A DNA stretch of 64,000 nucleotides from contig NZ_JBHXHV010000003.1 of NCBI RefSeq assembly GCF_042726155.1, forward strand, positions 310,001 through 374,000, in the 5' to 3' direction. This DNA comes from Leucobacter sp042726155. GTDB lineage: Bacteria > Actinomycetota > Actinomycetes > Actinomycetales > Microbacteriaceae. Positions within the stretch are counted from its first letter, which is position 1, and the number at the start of each line of letters is the position of its first letter. Position numbers and translations under genes: made by a program. Below the pieces are notes generated by a model. It was given only the letters and a program-made list of their open reading frames with translations, was not told the origin of the DNA and made no database searches. Of the stretch, positions 1 through 8,334 are shown piece after piece.

Positions 1-999
1 TTGGACGAGGCGTGGAATATCCTGGACGCGCTTCCTGATACTGGGCCTGCCGAGAAGGCGCTAGCGACGGCGTTCTCGGATGCCGCGAACGGGGGTTCGA
101 TCACGACCGTCGCTCAGGTCGCGACTGCGTACTCGGGGGTGCAAGCCGCGCGGGCAGCACGCGAAGCCGCAGCCCTGGCCGGATACTCCCGCTTGATTGG
201 CCAGCTCGGACACGTGGAGAGCGCGCTTCAGAAGATCCTCGCGGCTCTCGGGTTCTCTGGCACCGACTTCGGCGGCGGAGCCGGCGGCACCAAGAAGCTC
301 TCGCTCGATGAGATCCTGCTGAAGTATCAAATCAAGGATGACCCGAGATTCGGTGGTAAAGCTCTCCCCTGGTCACCGTTTGGTGTGCCACACGACCTCG
401 TCAAAGGAGTAATGCAATCAGTGGGCCTAGATTTTGATACAGAGCTGACCGCCACGGAGCGAGACATGCTCGAAGCGATGTTGGTGTGGGAACTCAAGGA
501 CGCATACGACCTCCAGAAAACCGCGCTGAACGTCGCAGAAGAACACTTCCCGGTCGGCACCGGAAGGCCGGGCAACTACGACCAAAACGACGCCTTCCGC
601 CACACCTACTGGTCAGCAATCATGACGAAAAAGTTCGGTGCCGAATGGGCAGAGCAATTCACCAGCGCGCACGAGGGGTACTACAGCAACCCTGGTCCAC
701 CCGAAGCCATGGACCTCTACAACAACGAGGTGGGACGCAGCATCGCGACCGACCACCCGTTCGCGAGCGAGAAAGAACTCGCTGGCCTCATCGACGAGGC
801 CGTCCGCAACGGAGACGTCATCACGATCGACGCCGATAAGCAGTTGCAGTGGAGTGACTACAACGGGCCCCATCCCGGCCCCAAGGAATTTGACGAAGAT
901 ACTGGAAGAGATAGCCTCCCCGGAAACGATCGTTCGGATTTCGGCATCGAACGGCCGCACTATCCGATTCCGAGGTCGGGGACAGGATACTGGCAGTGA
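1..999 (+). CDS. DUF6973-type toxin-like protein, 5' end cut by window edge
   Basis: The frame is open from the first base, so the start lies outside or the TTG at position 1 is only an internal codon. The visible 332 residues have an alanine-rich helical N-terminal part (about 1-85), as in WXG100-like or polymorphic toxin carriers, a Gly-rich hinge (about 88-97), and a C-terminal domain (about 155-260) with NDAFRHTYWSA, a conserved HE pair and YNNEVGR. I recognise this as the DUF6973 pattern often found at the end of secreted toxin-like proteins. The biochemical activity is unknown. The stop overlaps the start of the following lipoprotein, which suggests a coupled pair, perhaps effector and partner; that last point is inference. 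Confidence 0.6.
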   Translation: MDEAWNILDALPDTGPAEKALATAFSDAANGGSITTVAQVATAYSGVQAARAAREAAALAGYSRLIGQLGHVESALQKILAALGFSGTDFGGGAGGTKKLSLDEILLKYQIKDDPRFGGKALPWSPFGVPHDLVKGVMQSVGLDFDTELTATERDMLEAMLVWELKDAYDLQKTALNVAEEHFPVGTGRPGNYDQNDAFRHTYWSAIMTKKFGAEWAEQFTSAHEGYYSNPGPPEAMDLYNNEVGRSIATDHPFASEKELAGLIDEAVRNGDVITIDADKQLQWSDYNGPHPGPKEFDEDTGRDSLPGNDRSDFGIERPHYPIPRSGTGYWQ

Positions 1000-1532
1000 T
1001 GACCCCCCAGATCAGCACACAGTGCCGACGATTAATAACCGTCACGGCCGCATTCCTCATCCTGCTGGGCACAACCGCCTGCGCAGAAAGCGCTGAACGT
1101 CACGCGGCGTCGTTTCGGGCAGGGAAGTTTGATGCCGCTCTGAAGAAAGCCTGCGCGTCTGGCGAGGTCGTGCTAGCCACCTCGTTGATTCCAGAGAAGT
1201 GGGACCGCATGCTCGTGATTCCCGAAGGCACGTACGGCAACATGGTCAACGACATCCTCGGCTTTCATTACACCCACGAAGACAGCTACTTCGGCAATTA
1301 CTACACGGGCATTCTGCTTAACGGAACGAAAAGGGTGGTGCAAATCAACTTCGGTCGTTCAGTAAACCCTCCCCCAGTGGAGCTCCCGTCGAGCGGCTAC
1401 ATTTTCGATGCGGACTCACTGAGCGTGACCCCGCGTTCGGAGACCCCCGAGTCGATGCAGAAGTGGCTTGAGAGACGAAATCAAGACTGCATACTGCTCT
1501 CCCCCGACGATACCGAAGCATTCAACTACTAA
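996..1532 (+). CDS. Small secreted lipoprotein
   Basis: The 178-residue protein begins with a charged N-terminus, a hydrophobic stretch and a lipobox (LGTTAC, Cys at about 28), so it should be lipid-anchored outside the membrane. It starts at GTG 996, or ATG 999 if the overlap is shorter, inside the stop of the preceding toxin-like gene, so the two are probably translated together. The mature part has no motif I recognise. Its position makes an immunity or chaperone role possible, but lipoprotein immunity is only one explanation and is not shown by the sequence. Positions 1533-1620 after it hold nothing I can identify. Confidence 0.6.
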   Translation: MMTPQISTQCRRLITVTAAFLILLGTTACAESAERHAASFRAGKFDAALKKACASGEVVLATSLIPEKWDRMLVIPEGTYGNMVNDILGFHYTHEDSYFGNYYTGILLNGTKRVVQINFGRSVNPPPVELPSSGYIFDADSLSVTPRSETPESMQKWLERRNQDCILLSPDDTEAFNY

Positions 1533-1620
1533 TGCACAACCCGTAATCAGAGCAGCGCACCGCAGGATCGCGCGACCCCGACTACGACGCGTTCACCAGC
1601 CCTGCTCACGCCCGCACCGC

Positions 1621-3462
1621 CTACGACCGCCGGCGAACGGCCGACTCACGTCGCTGCGCCTCAAGCGCCGCGATCAGGCTGCGGGCATCGTGTGCTCCCT
1701 TGTGGCGGTGATCGTTCAGGAAGAACGTCGGCGTGCCGCCCGCACCGCTCTCGATCGCGCTGCGCATGTCGCTGCGAATGTGCTCGACGATCTCTTCGCT
1801 GAGCAAGTCGCGGTCGAATTGTTCGAGATCAAGTTCGATATCTTCTGCGTAGCCGCGCAGGTGTTCGGCCTCGAGGCGATCCTGGTTCGCGAAGAGTACG
1901 TTGTGCATCTCCCAGAACTTGCCCTGCCTCGCAGCAGCCTCGGCCGCGATCGCGGCGTCGAACGCGCGCGGGTGGTAGTCCTCGAGAGGAAAATGGCGCA
2001 CAACGTAGCGGCCGCCGTCGATACCGTAGTGGTCGCGCAGGTCCATCCACATGCCCGTCGCCGTCGCGCAGAACGGACACTCGAAGTCGAGATACTCGAC
2101 GATCGTGTCCTGTGCATCGGGGTCTCCGAGATAGTGATCCCGCTCCAAGTCGATTGGATCTGCGAGCGTCGTGGGAAGATCGGCGGTCGTCTCCCCCAGC
2201 TTCACGCGCGCGAATGTGAAGACGAGCCAGCCGAGCACCCACGACAGGATCATCGCGATGATGACACCGACAATTGCCTGCTGCGCGACCTCGCCCTCCA
2301 GGGCGAGCGAGATAATCAGCAGCGACATCGTGAAACCGATGCCACTCAGCGCAGCGCCGCCGAGCACGCTGCCGACACCGACTCCCTGTGGCAGTGTGCC
2401 GAGTTTCGCGCGCACGGCTGCCCAGCTGCCAATCCCGATGCCCGCGAACTTACCGATCACAAGACCAGCGACGACGCCCCACGTGATCGGTGAAGTCAGC
2501 GCCTCGAACAGCACGCCACCGCGCAGGTCGACGCCCGCGTTGGCGAGCGCAAACAGCGGCACGATGACGAGCGAGACGGGACTGCGCAGCACATCGTGCA
2601 ATCGCTCGTTCACCGAGATCGACTTTGCCAGGCCGAGGCGAACGTTACGCGCCGCGTCGGCACGCGGCGACTGCCAGTAATCACGGAATAGTTGCTTCGC
2701 CCGCACGACATCATCGCGCTCGGGTGCGGCGGCCGGAATCAGAAGGCCGGCGGCCATACCCGCCAGCGAGGGGTGCACGCCAGACAGCAGGGTTGCCGCC
2801 CAGAGCAGCACGATCAACACCACGTAGGGCGTGCTGCGCCACTCGTTAGCGCGCGCGAGCAAGAAGATGAGGGCGAGGCAGACGACCGCGAGAATCAGTG
2901 GCACCCACTGCACCGACTCGGTGTAGACGATGCCGATGATCGCGACCGCGAGAAAATCGTCGACGACGGTCAGCGTCAGCAGGAAGACGCGCAGTTGGCT
3001 CGACATTCGCGGGCCAACGAGCGCGAGCGCTCCGAGCAGAAACGCCGTATCGGTGCCGATGACCGCGCCCCAGCCCTCGGGTGCTGTGCGTCCGGCGATC
3101 GCCAAGTAAATGAGCGCTGGCAGCGCCACACCGGCGACGCCAGCAATCAACGGAACCAGGGCCTGGCGGCGGTCGCGCAGCGCGCCCACGGCGAACTCTT
3201 GCCGCACCTCAAGGCCGATCAAGAAGAAGAACACGACCATCAAACCGTCGTTCACCCAGTGGTGCAGACTCATGTCGATGTTGAGCGAGCCAACCCCGAT
3301 AGTGGCGTGTGTCTCCCACAGACTCGTATAACTCTCAGACCAGGGCGTATTCGCCCAGATGAGTGCCACTACGGACACCGCGACGAGCAGCAGTGCGCTG
3401 CCTGACTCGGTGCGCAGGCGGTCTGCAACCACCCGCACCCAATCGGGTTTGTTCTTGTGCAT
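1621..3462 (-). CDS. nhaA: Na+/H+ antiporter NhaA with C-terminal DsbA-like thioredoxin domain
   Basis: Residues about 1-420 are a multi-spanning NhaA antiporter, exchanging protons for sodium ions across the membrane; the N-terminal SLHHWVNDGLMVVFFF segment and the LTLTVVDDFLAVAIIG segment with its paired aspartates are typical. From about residue 440 to the end (613) follows a DsbA/thioredoxin-fold domain with a CPFC motif, the ETWF-like region and a cis-proline loop GGTPTFF. This fusion is known in actinobacterial NhaA proteins. I chose ATG 3462 because GGAGAGG lies six bases upstream; a longer frame to 3507 lacks a ribosome site. It diverges from pdxY. Confidence 0.9.
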   Translation of the reverse strand: MHKNKPDWVRVVADRLRTESGSALLLVAVSVVALIWANTPWSESYTSLWETHATIGVGSLNIDMSLHHWVNDGLMVVFFFLIGLEVRQEFAVGALRDRRQALVPLIAGVAGVALPALIYLAIAGRTAPEGWGAVIGTDTAFLLGALALVGPRMSSQLRVFLLTLTVVDDFLAVAIIGIVYTESVQWVPLILAVVCLALIFLLARANEWRSTPYVVLIVLLWAATLLSGVHPSLAGMAAGLLIPAAAPERDDVVRAKQLFRDYWQSPRADAARNVRLGLAKSISVNERLHDVLRSPVSLVIVPLFALANAGVDLRGGVLFEALTSPITWGVVAGLVIGKFAGIGIGSWAAVRAKLGTLPQGVGVGSVLGGAALSGIGFTMSLLIISLALEGEVAQQAIVGVIIAMILSWVLGWLVFTFARVKLGETTADLPTTLADPIDLERDHYLGDPDAQDTIVEYLDFECPFCATATGMWMDLRDHYGIDGGRYVVRHFPLEDYHPRAFDAAIAAEAAARQGKFWEMHNVLFANQDRLEAEHLRGYAEDIELDLEQFDRDLLSEEIVEHIRSDMRSAIESGAGGTPTFFLNDHRHKGAHDARSLIAALEAQRRESAVRRRS

Positions 3463-3578
3463 ACGGGGCCTCTCCGACGGCGACAGGGCACTGGCGAACC
3501 CCGGCATAGGAGACGAAGTCTACTTTGGGTGGTCGTATCACTCGAATCTCAGGGCGACTCACAAGCTCCGCACGCGGG

Positions 3579-3633
3579 ACTGGTTCTGATCTCAGCAAAC
3601 AAACTGGTACATCCGAAGGACCAGTGACAGTAT
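3579..3633 (+). promoter_or_regulatory. Candidate operator/promoter of pdxY with three ACTGGT half-sites
   Basis: ACTGGTTCT occurs at 3579-3587, ACTGGTACA at 3603-3611 and, inverted, ACTGGTCCT at 3617-3625. The direct repeats are 24 bp apart. A possible -10 element CAGTAT (3628-3633) ends seven bases before the pdxY ATG and no Shine-Dalgarno sequence is visible, so the mRNA may be leaderless. Repeated half-sites of this kind resemble those of MocR/PdxR vitamin B6 regulators, but no such regulator gene is in the window. Confidence 0.35.
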
Positions 3634-3639
3634 CGTCGC

Positions 3640-4491
3640 ATGCGCATCCTCTCGATTCAGTCTTCGGTTTCGTACGGCCACGTCGGTAATTCAGCGGCGG
3701 TGTTTCCGCTGCAGCGGATCGGAGTGGAGGTGATGCCGGTCTACACCGTCGCCTTCTCGAATCACACCGGATACGGCGCGTGGCGCGGACCGCTCATGTC
3801 GGGCGACGATGTGCGAGAGATCGTAATCGGTATCGAAGAACGCGGTGGTCTCGAAGGCGTCGATGCCGTGCTCTCCGGGTATCAGGGCAGCGACAGCATC
3901 GGCGACGCGATTCTTGACGCGGTGGATCGTGTGAAGCGCCACAGCCCAGACGCGATCTACGCCTGTGATCCGGTGCTCGGAAACGCGAAGTCGGGTTGTC
4001 ACGTCGCACCCGAGGTGCAAAATCTCATTCGGGATCGCGTGGTGCCTCGCGCTGATCTGATCACGCCAAATCAGTTCGAACTCGGCTTTCTCACCGGCAC
4101 GACGCCCGCGTCGCTCGAATCGACGCTTGCCGCCGTCGACCAGGTGCGCGAGCTCGGTCCGAGCACGGTGCTCGTCACGAGCGTTGAGCGACCGGATCGG
4201 CCGAGCGACACGATCGAGATGCTCGCCGTCACCGGCGATGGCGCGTGGCTCATTGAAACACCGCGCATTCCGTTCAAGGTGAACGGGTCAGGCGATGTCA
4301 CAGCCGCACTGTTCACGGCGCACTTCCGCCGCACGGGCGACCCGGCCGACGCTCTTGAGCGGACTACCGCGAGCGTCTACGCGCTTCTCGAACGGACCTA
4401 CGCGGCCGGTTCACGTGAGCTGCTCCTGGTTGAGTCGCAGGAGGCCTACGCGCACCCGGACATGCGTTTCGCGGCCCATCAGGTGCGCTAA
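3640..4491 (+). CDS. pdxY: Pyridoxal kinase PdxY
   Basis: This 283-residue protein phosphorylates pyridoxal in the vitamin B6 salvage pathway, giving pyridoxal 5'-phosphate in the cytoplasm. The N-terminus SIQSSVSYGHVGNSAAVFPL is the family signature, YACDPVLGN (about 107-115) matches the conserved substrate and nucleotide region, and NGSGDVTAALF near residue 215 carries the anion hole and catalytic Asp. Length agrees with PdxY. The ATG at 3640 has no clear ribosome site and directly follows a possible -10 box, which suggests a leaderless transcript. It is transcribed alone, divergent from nhaA and facing the crcB pair. Confidence 0.92.
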   Translation: MRILSIQSSVSYGHVGNSAAVFPLQRIGVEVMPVYTVAFSNHTGYGAWRGPLMSGDDVREIVIGIEERGGLEGVDAVLSGYQGSDSIGDAILDAVDRVKRHSPDAIYACDPVLGNAKSGCHVAPEVQNLIRDRVVPRADLITPNQFELGFLTGTTPASLESTLAAVDQVRELGPSTVLVTSVERPDRPSDTIEMLAVTGDGAWLIETPRIPFKVNGSGDVTAALFTAHFRRTGDPADALERTTASVYALLERTYAAGSRELLLVESQEAYAHPDMRFAAHQVR

Positions 4492-4509
4492 CCCGGATCT
4501 TGACGAACG

Positions 4510-4881
4510 CTAGACCAACGCCCGGCCGAGCAAAATCCCAGCGGCGGCAAGCACAACCGCCGCCACGAGCACACCGACTCCGTTTACGAGTGCGGCACCG
4601 TAGCGCCGCTTCATCAGGAGCTGCACCGTGTCGAGGCTCGCGGTGCTGAACGTCGTGTATCCCCCCAAGAACCCGGTCGCTGCGACCGCGGCGACCGGGT
4701 GAGCGAGCGAGAGACCGGTCACGATGCCAATGGCGAAGGAACCGGTCAAATTAATCGTGATGATGCCCCACGGAAAGCGCGCACGCATCTGCGGGGAAAA
4801 GCTTGAGTCAACAAGGTGCCGGGCCGCCGCTCCGACGCCGCCCGCGATCGCAATACCGACCGCGAGCCAGACGCCGGTCAC
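4510..4881 (-). CDS. crcB: Fluoride channel subunit FluC/CrcB (second of pair)
   Basis: This is a small four-helix fluoride exporter subunit of 123 residues. It contains NLTGSFAIG and GGYTTFSTAS, the conserved Asn and the TTFS motif that line the fluoride pore. The GTG start at 4881 overlaps the stop of the upstream crcB by four bases (GTGA), so a longer open frame reaching 5397 is not used. FluC works as an antiparallel dimer; in Gram-positive bacteria two adjacent diverged genes often supply the two subunits, which fits this arrangement. I see no fluoride riboswitch upstream of the pair. Confidence 0.9.
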   Translation of the reverse strand: MTGVWLAVGIAIAGGVGAAARHLVDSSFSPQMRARFPWGIITINLTGSFAIGIVTGLSLAHPVAAVAATGFLGGYTTFSTASLDTVQLLMKRRYGAALVNGVGVLVAAVVLAAAGILLGRALV

Positions 4882-5348
4882 CGCTCGTCTCCACTGTAGG
4901 AGCCAGTAGCCGTCTGCGGGCCGGCATTCGCAGACGGGGACGGACCCGCCGCGATCCGGCGCCCCATGACGATCCCCAGCCAAGTCATGATCACGCCGCC
5001 ACAGAGTGTCGCCGCCGCGTAGCTGAGCACGATCGCCGTGTGCCCGTCCAAAAGCGCGGTAGCGAGATCGTCCGCGAGCAAACTGTAGGTCGTGAACCCG
5101 CCCAATACCCCCGTGCCGAAAATGAGTCGTGCGCGGCGCCACCGTGCGCCACCGCGACGCGACGCGACCTCGGCGAGGGCACCCAGGACACCTGCACCCA
5201 ATAGATTGACGGCCAAGGTTGCGACGGGAAAGCCGCCGGTCGCGTCGGGCGCGCCGATCCAGAGCGAGACCAGGTAGCGCGCGAGTGAACCGAACGCGCC
5301 CCCCAGCGCGACCCATGAGAGGTCGGTCAAGCGGGACGGGGTAACCAC
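4878..5348 (-). CDS. crcB: Fluoride channel subunit FluC/CrcB (first of pair)
   Basis: A 156-residue FluC-family membrane protein with GGAFGSLARYLVS near the N-terminus, AVNLLGAGVLG and GGFTTYSLLA. It replaces the usual TTFS with TTYS and the usual NxxG-S/T context with NLLGAG, so it has diverged from its partner and may form a heterodimer with it. A soluble tail of about 25 polar residues follows the last helix. The start is GTG 5348; the frame continues to 5411 but without a better start. The downstream crcB overlaps its stop, so both are one transcription unit. Confidence 0.87.
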   Translation of the reverse strand: MVTPSRLTDLSWVALGGAFGSLARYLVSLWIGAPDATGGFPVATLAVNLLGAGVLGALAEVASRRGGARWRRARLIFGTGVLGGFTTYSLLADDLATALLDGHTAIVLSYAAATLCGGVIMTWLGIVMGRRIAAGPSPSANAGPQTATGSYSGDER

Positions 5349-5418
5349 GCAGATCAGTGTACGGCTGGCCCGCACTCGATCCTCGCAATTCCCGCACAGC
5401 TGGACTATCATCGGCGAT

Positions 5419-5456
5419 AAGTTCGTGTTGTCGAACTTTTATATTCGCCTAGGCGA
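5419..5456. promoter_or_regulatory. Candidate metal-responsive operators upstream of the ABC importer
   Basis: Two dyads lie in the 150-bp region between crcB and the binding-protein gene. AAGTTCG (5419-5425) and CGAACTT (5432-5438) form an inverted repeat with a six-base spacer. Directly after it is a perfect 12-bp palindrome TCGCCTAGGCGA (5445-5456). Zur- or DtxR/MntR-type repressors bind palindromes at such positions before zinc or manganese importers. Which regulator acts here is not determined by the sequence. Confidence 0.45.
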
Positions 5457-5500
5457 TGGCATCGTAGTTTGGGGCCGTCGCAGAGTTCAGGAGGCCGAGA

Positions 5501-6469
5501 GTGACCCGCAGCACCGTCCGTCGCCGAAGCGGCCTCGCTGTCGTCTTCGCGGTCACGGTCGCGTTGCTCACTTCGGGCTGCGCGAGCGGTGGGGACGACG
5601 CCTGGACAGACGACGACTGGACCGGCGACCCTGATGCTCCCGTCGTGCTCACCACCTTCACCGTGCTCGCAGACATGGCCCGCGCCGTGGGAGGCGACCA
5701 CGTGCAGGTGCGATCGATCACCAAGGTCGGCGCAGAAATACACGGCTACGAGCCCACCCCACTCGACATTGCGAAGGCGTCGGAGGCTGATTTGATCCTC
5801 GACAATGGGCTCGGTCTCGAGTCGTGGTTCGCAAAATTCGTGGACCAGACCGACGTCCCCCACGTGGTCGTTTCAGAGGGCATCGATCCGATTGACATTA
5901 CCGGTGACGCATACGCGGGTAAGCCGAACCCGCACGCCTGGATGAGCCCGCGCAATGCCCAGATTTACGTCACAAACATGGTCGACGCGTTCACCTCGCT
6001 CGATCCAGACAACGCTGCTGAGTACGCAAAGAACGGTGCCGCGTACCAGAAACAGCTTCGATCAATCGAGGATCGCCTCACCGGTGCAGTCGAACAGCTC
6101 CCCGAGTCACACCGCGCGTTGGTAACCTGCGAAGGCGCGTTCTCGTATCTCGCGCGCGATGCAGGGTTGACCGAGCAGTACATCTGGCCGGTCAACGCAG
6201 AGCAGCAGGCGACGCCGCAGCAAATCGCCGACACCATCGAGTTCGTGCGTGGTAAGGAAGTGCCGGCGGTGTTCTGCGAGTCAACTGTGTCCGACCGACC
6301 GATGCAGCAGGTCGCGGAGAGCTCCGGCGCGGCATTCGGTGGCACCCTGTACGTGGATTCCCTATCGGAGCCCGATGGCCCCGTTCCCAGCTACCTCGAT
6401 TTACTCACCTACGACGCCGACACCATCGTCGCGGCATTGAGCGGATCCGGATCGGGTGATGCGCAGTGA
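5501..6469 (+). CDS. Zinc/manganese ABC transporter substrate-binding lipoprotein
   Basis: A 322-residue cluster A-I metal-binding protein of the ZnuA/PsaA/MntA family. The N-terminus has a signal peptide with lipobox TSGC (Cys about 27). Metal ligands expected for the family are visible: the His in IHGYEPTP, NPHAWMSP, a Glu in VTCEGAFSYLARD, and an Asp close to the end in DLLTYDADT. It captures Zn or Mn outside the membrane for the downstream ATPase and permease. GTG 5501 has an AGGAGG site seven bases upstream. The three transporter genes overlap by four bases each and form one operon. Metal choice cannot be told from sequence alone. Confidence 0.88.
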   Translation: MTRSTVRRRSGLAVVFAVTVALLTSGCASGGDDAWTDDDWTGDPDAPVVLTTFTVLADMARAVGGDHVQVRSITKVGAEIHGYEPTPLDIAKASEADLILDNGLGLESWFAKFVDQTDVPHVVVSEGIDPIDITGDAYAGKPNPHAWMSPRNAQIYVTNMVDAFTSLDPDNAAEYAKNGAAYQKQLRSIEDRLTGAVEQLPESHRALVTCEGAFSYLARDAGLTEQYIWPVNAEQQATPQQIADTIEFVRGKEVPAVFCESTVSDRPMQQVAESSGAAFGGTLYVDSLSEPDGPVPSYLDLLTYDADTIVAALSGSGSGDAQ

Positions 6470-7209
6470 CCGCGGCAATCGAAGTGGACAGCGTCACCGT
6501 GCGGTACGGCGAAGTGCTCGCGCTCGATGGGGCCTCCCTTACGGTGGCAGCCGGGGGTGTAACCGGTCTGATCGGGATGAACGGCTCGGGCAAATCGACG
6601 CTCTTCAAATCAATCATGGGCGCGCTTCGCCCCGAGCACGGCAGTGTGCGGATCGCTGGCATGACCCCGGCCGCCGCACGGAAGAGCGGACGCGTGGCGT
6701 ACGTGCCGCAGAGTGAAGACGTCGACTGGGCGTTTCCGGTGTCTGTGCGGGACGTCGTCATGATGGGCCGCTACGGCAAGCTCGGTGTCACGCGCCGCGC
6801 GGGTGCGGCCGATCGAGCGGCAGTGGCAGACGCACTCGAACGCGTCGAGCTCACGGAACTCGCTGACCGTCAAATCGGCAAGCTCTCCGGCGGGCAGAAG
6901 AAGCGGGCGTTCGTCGCGCGCTGTATCGCGCAGGACGCCGAGATTCTGCTGCTGGACGAACCCTTCGCCGGGGTGGATCAGCGCAGCGAGGCGACCATCG
7001 TGCGCCTGCTCCGCGAGCTGGCCGCAAATGGTCGAACGGTGCTCGTATCCACGCACGATCTGCATGCCCTCCCCTCCCTCGCCGACGAAGCCGCGCTATT
7101 GCTGCGGCAGGTGCTCTTCCACGGGTCTGTCAGCGAGGCGCTCGCGCCCGCACGGTTGGCCGAGGCGTTTGGGTTGAGTGGCTCCGCGGTACCCGAGGAG
7201 ACGCCATGA
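6466..7209 (+). CDS. Zinc/manganese ABC transporter ATP-binding protein
   Basis: The 247-residue ATPase powers metal import with the flanking genes. Walker A is GMNGSGKST (about 36-44), the signature is LSGGQKKR (about 142-149), Walker B is ILLLDEPFAGVD (about 161-172) and the switch histidine lies in VSTHD. The start GTG overlaps the stop of the binding-protein gene (GTGA). It belongs to the MntB/ZnuC class by its length and neighbours. Confidence 0.9.
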   Translation: MTAAIEVDSVTVRYGEVLALDGASLTVAAGGVTGLIGMNGSGKSTLFKSIMGALRPEHGSVRIAGMTPAAARKSGRVAYVPQSEDVDWAFPVSVRDVVMMGRYGKLGVTRRAGAADRAAVADALERVELTELADRQIGKLSGGQKKRAFVARCIAQDAEILLLDEPFAGVDQRSEATIVRLLRELAANGRTVLVSTHDLHALPSLADEAALLLRQVLFHGSVSEALAPARLAEAFGLSGSAVPEETP

Positions 7210-8066
7210 GCCCCTTCGACTTTCTGATTGAGCCGTTGCAGTACGAGTTCATGATCCGCGCGCTCGCCACGACTGTGATCGCTGCCGTGGTGTGTGCGGT
7301 GCTGTCGTGCTGGCTCGTACTTACTGGCTGGTCGCTCATGGGCGACGCGGTCTCGCACGCGGTGCTGCCCGGAGTGGTGCTCGCATACATCGTCGGCGCT
7401 CCCTTCGCGCTCGGCGCACTGCTGTTTGGGTTCCTCGCAGTCGCGCTCATTGGCGCGATCCGAGACACCAGTCGAGTGAAAGAGGACGCCGCGATAGGCA
7501 TCGTCTTCACCACGCTATTCGCGCTCGGGCTCGTGCTCATCTCTGTCACGCCCAGTCAGACCGATCTCAGCCACATCGTGTTCGGCAACATTCTCGGCGT
7601 CTCGAACGGCGACCTGCTGCAGATTGGCGTGCTCGCCGCAATCGCGTTCGCGGTCCTCGTCATCAAGCGACGCGATCTCACCCTGTTCGCGTTCGACCCC
7701 ACCCACGCGCGCGCCATCGGTCTCAACCCGAAGCTTCTCGGCGCGCTGCTGCTCGGGCTGCTCGCGCTCACCTCAGTGGTCGCGCTGCAGGTCGTAGGGG
7801 TGATCCTCGTCGTCGCAATGCTCATCATTCCCGGAGCCACTGCGTACCTGCTCACCGACCGGTTTGGTCGGATGCTCATCATCGCCCCGGTGCTGTCGGC
7901 GACGTGCTCGGTGATTGGCATCATTTTGAGTTACTGGATGGACGCAGCCTCCGGCGGCCTCGTCATCCTCGTGCAGGGCGCGGCATTCACCGTGGCGTTT
8001 CTGTTCAGCCCGCGTCAAGGATTGCTCACCCGCGGACTGGCGCGTCGCGTCGCGCGGCGGGCGTAG
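7206..8066 (+). CDS. Zinc/manganese ABC transporter permease
   Basis: A 286-residue ABC-3 family permease with about eight to nine hydrophobic helices. Family features are WSLMGDAVSHAVLPGVVLAY near residue 42, DPTHARAIGLN in the cytoplasmic coupling region and GVILVVAMLIIPGATAYLLT. ATG 7206 overlaps the ATPase stop by four bases. It forms the membrane channel of the metal importer with the two upstream gene products. The operon ends here; a long inverted repeat follows. Confidence 0.9.
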   Translation: MSPFDFLIEPLQYEFMIRALATTVIAAVVCAVLSCWLVLTGWSLMGDAVSHAVLPGVVLAYIVGAPFALGALLFGFLAVALIGAIRDTSRVKEDAAIGIVFTTLFALGLVLISVTPSQTDLSHIVFGNILGVSNGDLLQIGVLAAIAFAVLVIKRRDLTLFAFDPTHARAIGLNPKLLGALLLGLLALTSVVALQVVGVILVVAMLIIPGATAYLLTDRFGRMLIIAPVLSATCSVIGIILSYWMDAASGGLVILVQGAAFTVAFLFSPRQGLLTRGLARRVARRA

Positions 8067-8078
8067 GTTCTGGGGCTC

Positions 8079-8140
8079 GCGTTCCGCAAGTTATCCGCGT
8101 TGCGCGAGCCACTTCCGGGCACCGGCAACTTGCGGAACGC
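8079..8140. repeat. Perfect 14-bp inverted repeat with a competing stem
   Basis: GCGTTCCGCAAGTT (8079-8092) pairs perfectly with AACTTGCGGAACGC (8127-8140). A second stem, GGCTCGCG (8074-8081) with CGCGAGCC (8103-8110), overlaps the first arm, so the two structures exclude each other. No U-run follows, so this is not a plain intrinsic terminator. It lies 13 bp after the permease stop. It may be an extragenic palindrome or an mRNA 3' end stabiliser. Confidence 0.6.
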
Positions 8141-8334
8141 AGATCGCTTGCCGATCGCGGGCGGTTCAGCGCTGAGTGCCGCGGGCAGGCCCGTGAGTAG
8201 ACCGTATACATCACGCACAGACGCGTATGGAAACCGTAAGGATCGCCGCCAGCCGCCCCAATCTAGGGTCTACTGATTGTGCGCCACGCGCGCGATGGCG
8301 AACGCGCCATTGCGGTTCCCTGAACGGAGTTTTC

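Noticed and set aside
5451..5486. GGCGATGG resembling the start of a fluoride riboswitch
   Set aside because: It is on the plus strand before the metal transporter, not upstream of the leftward crcB genes, and the conserved downstream helices are missing.
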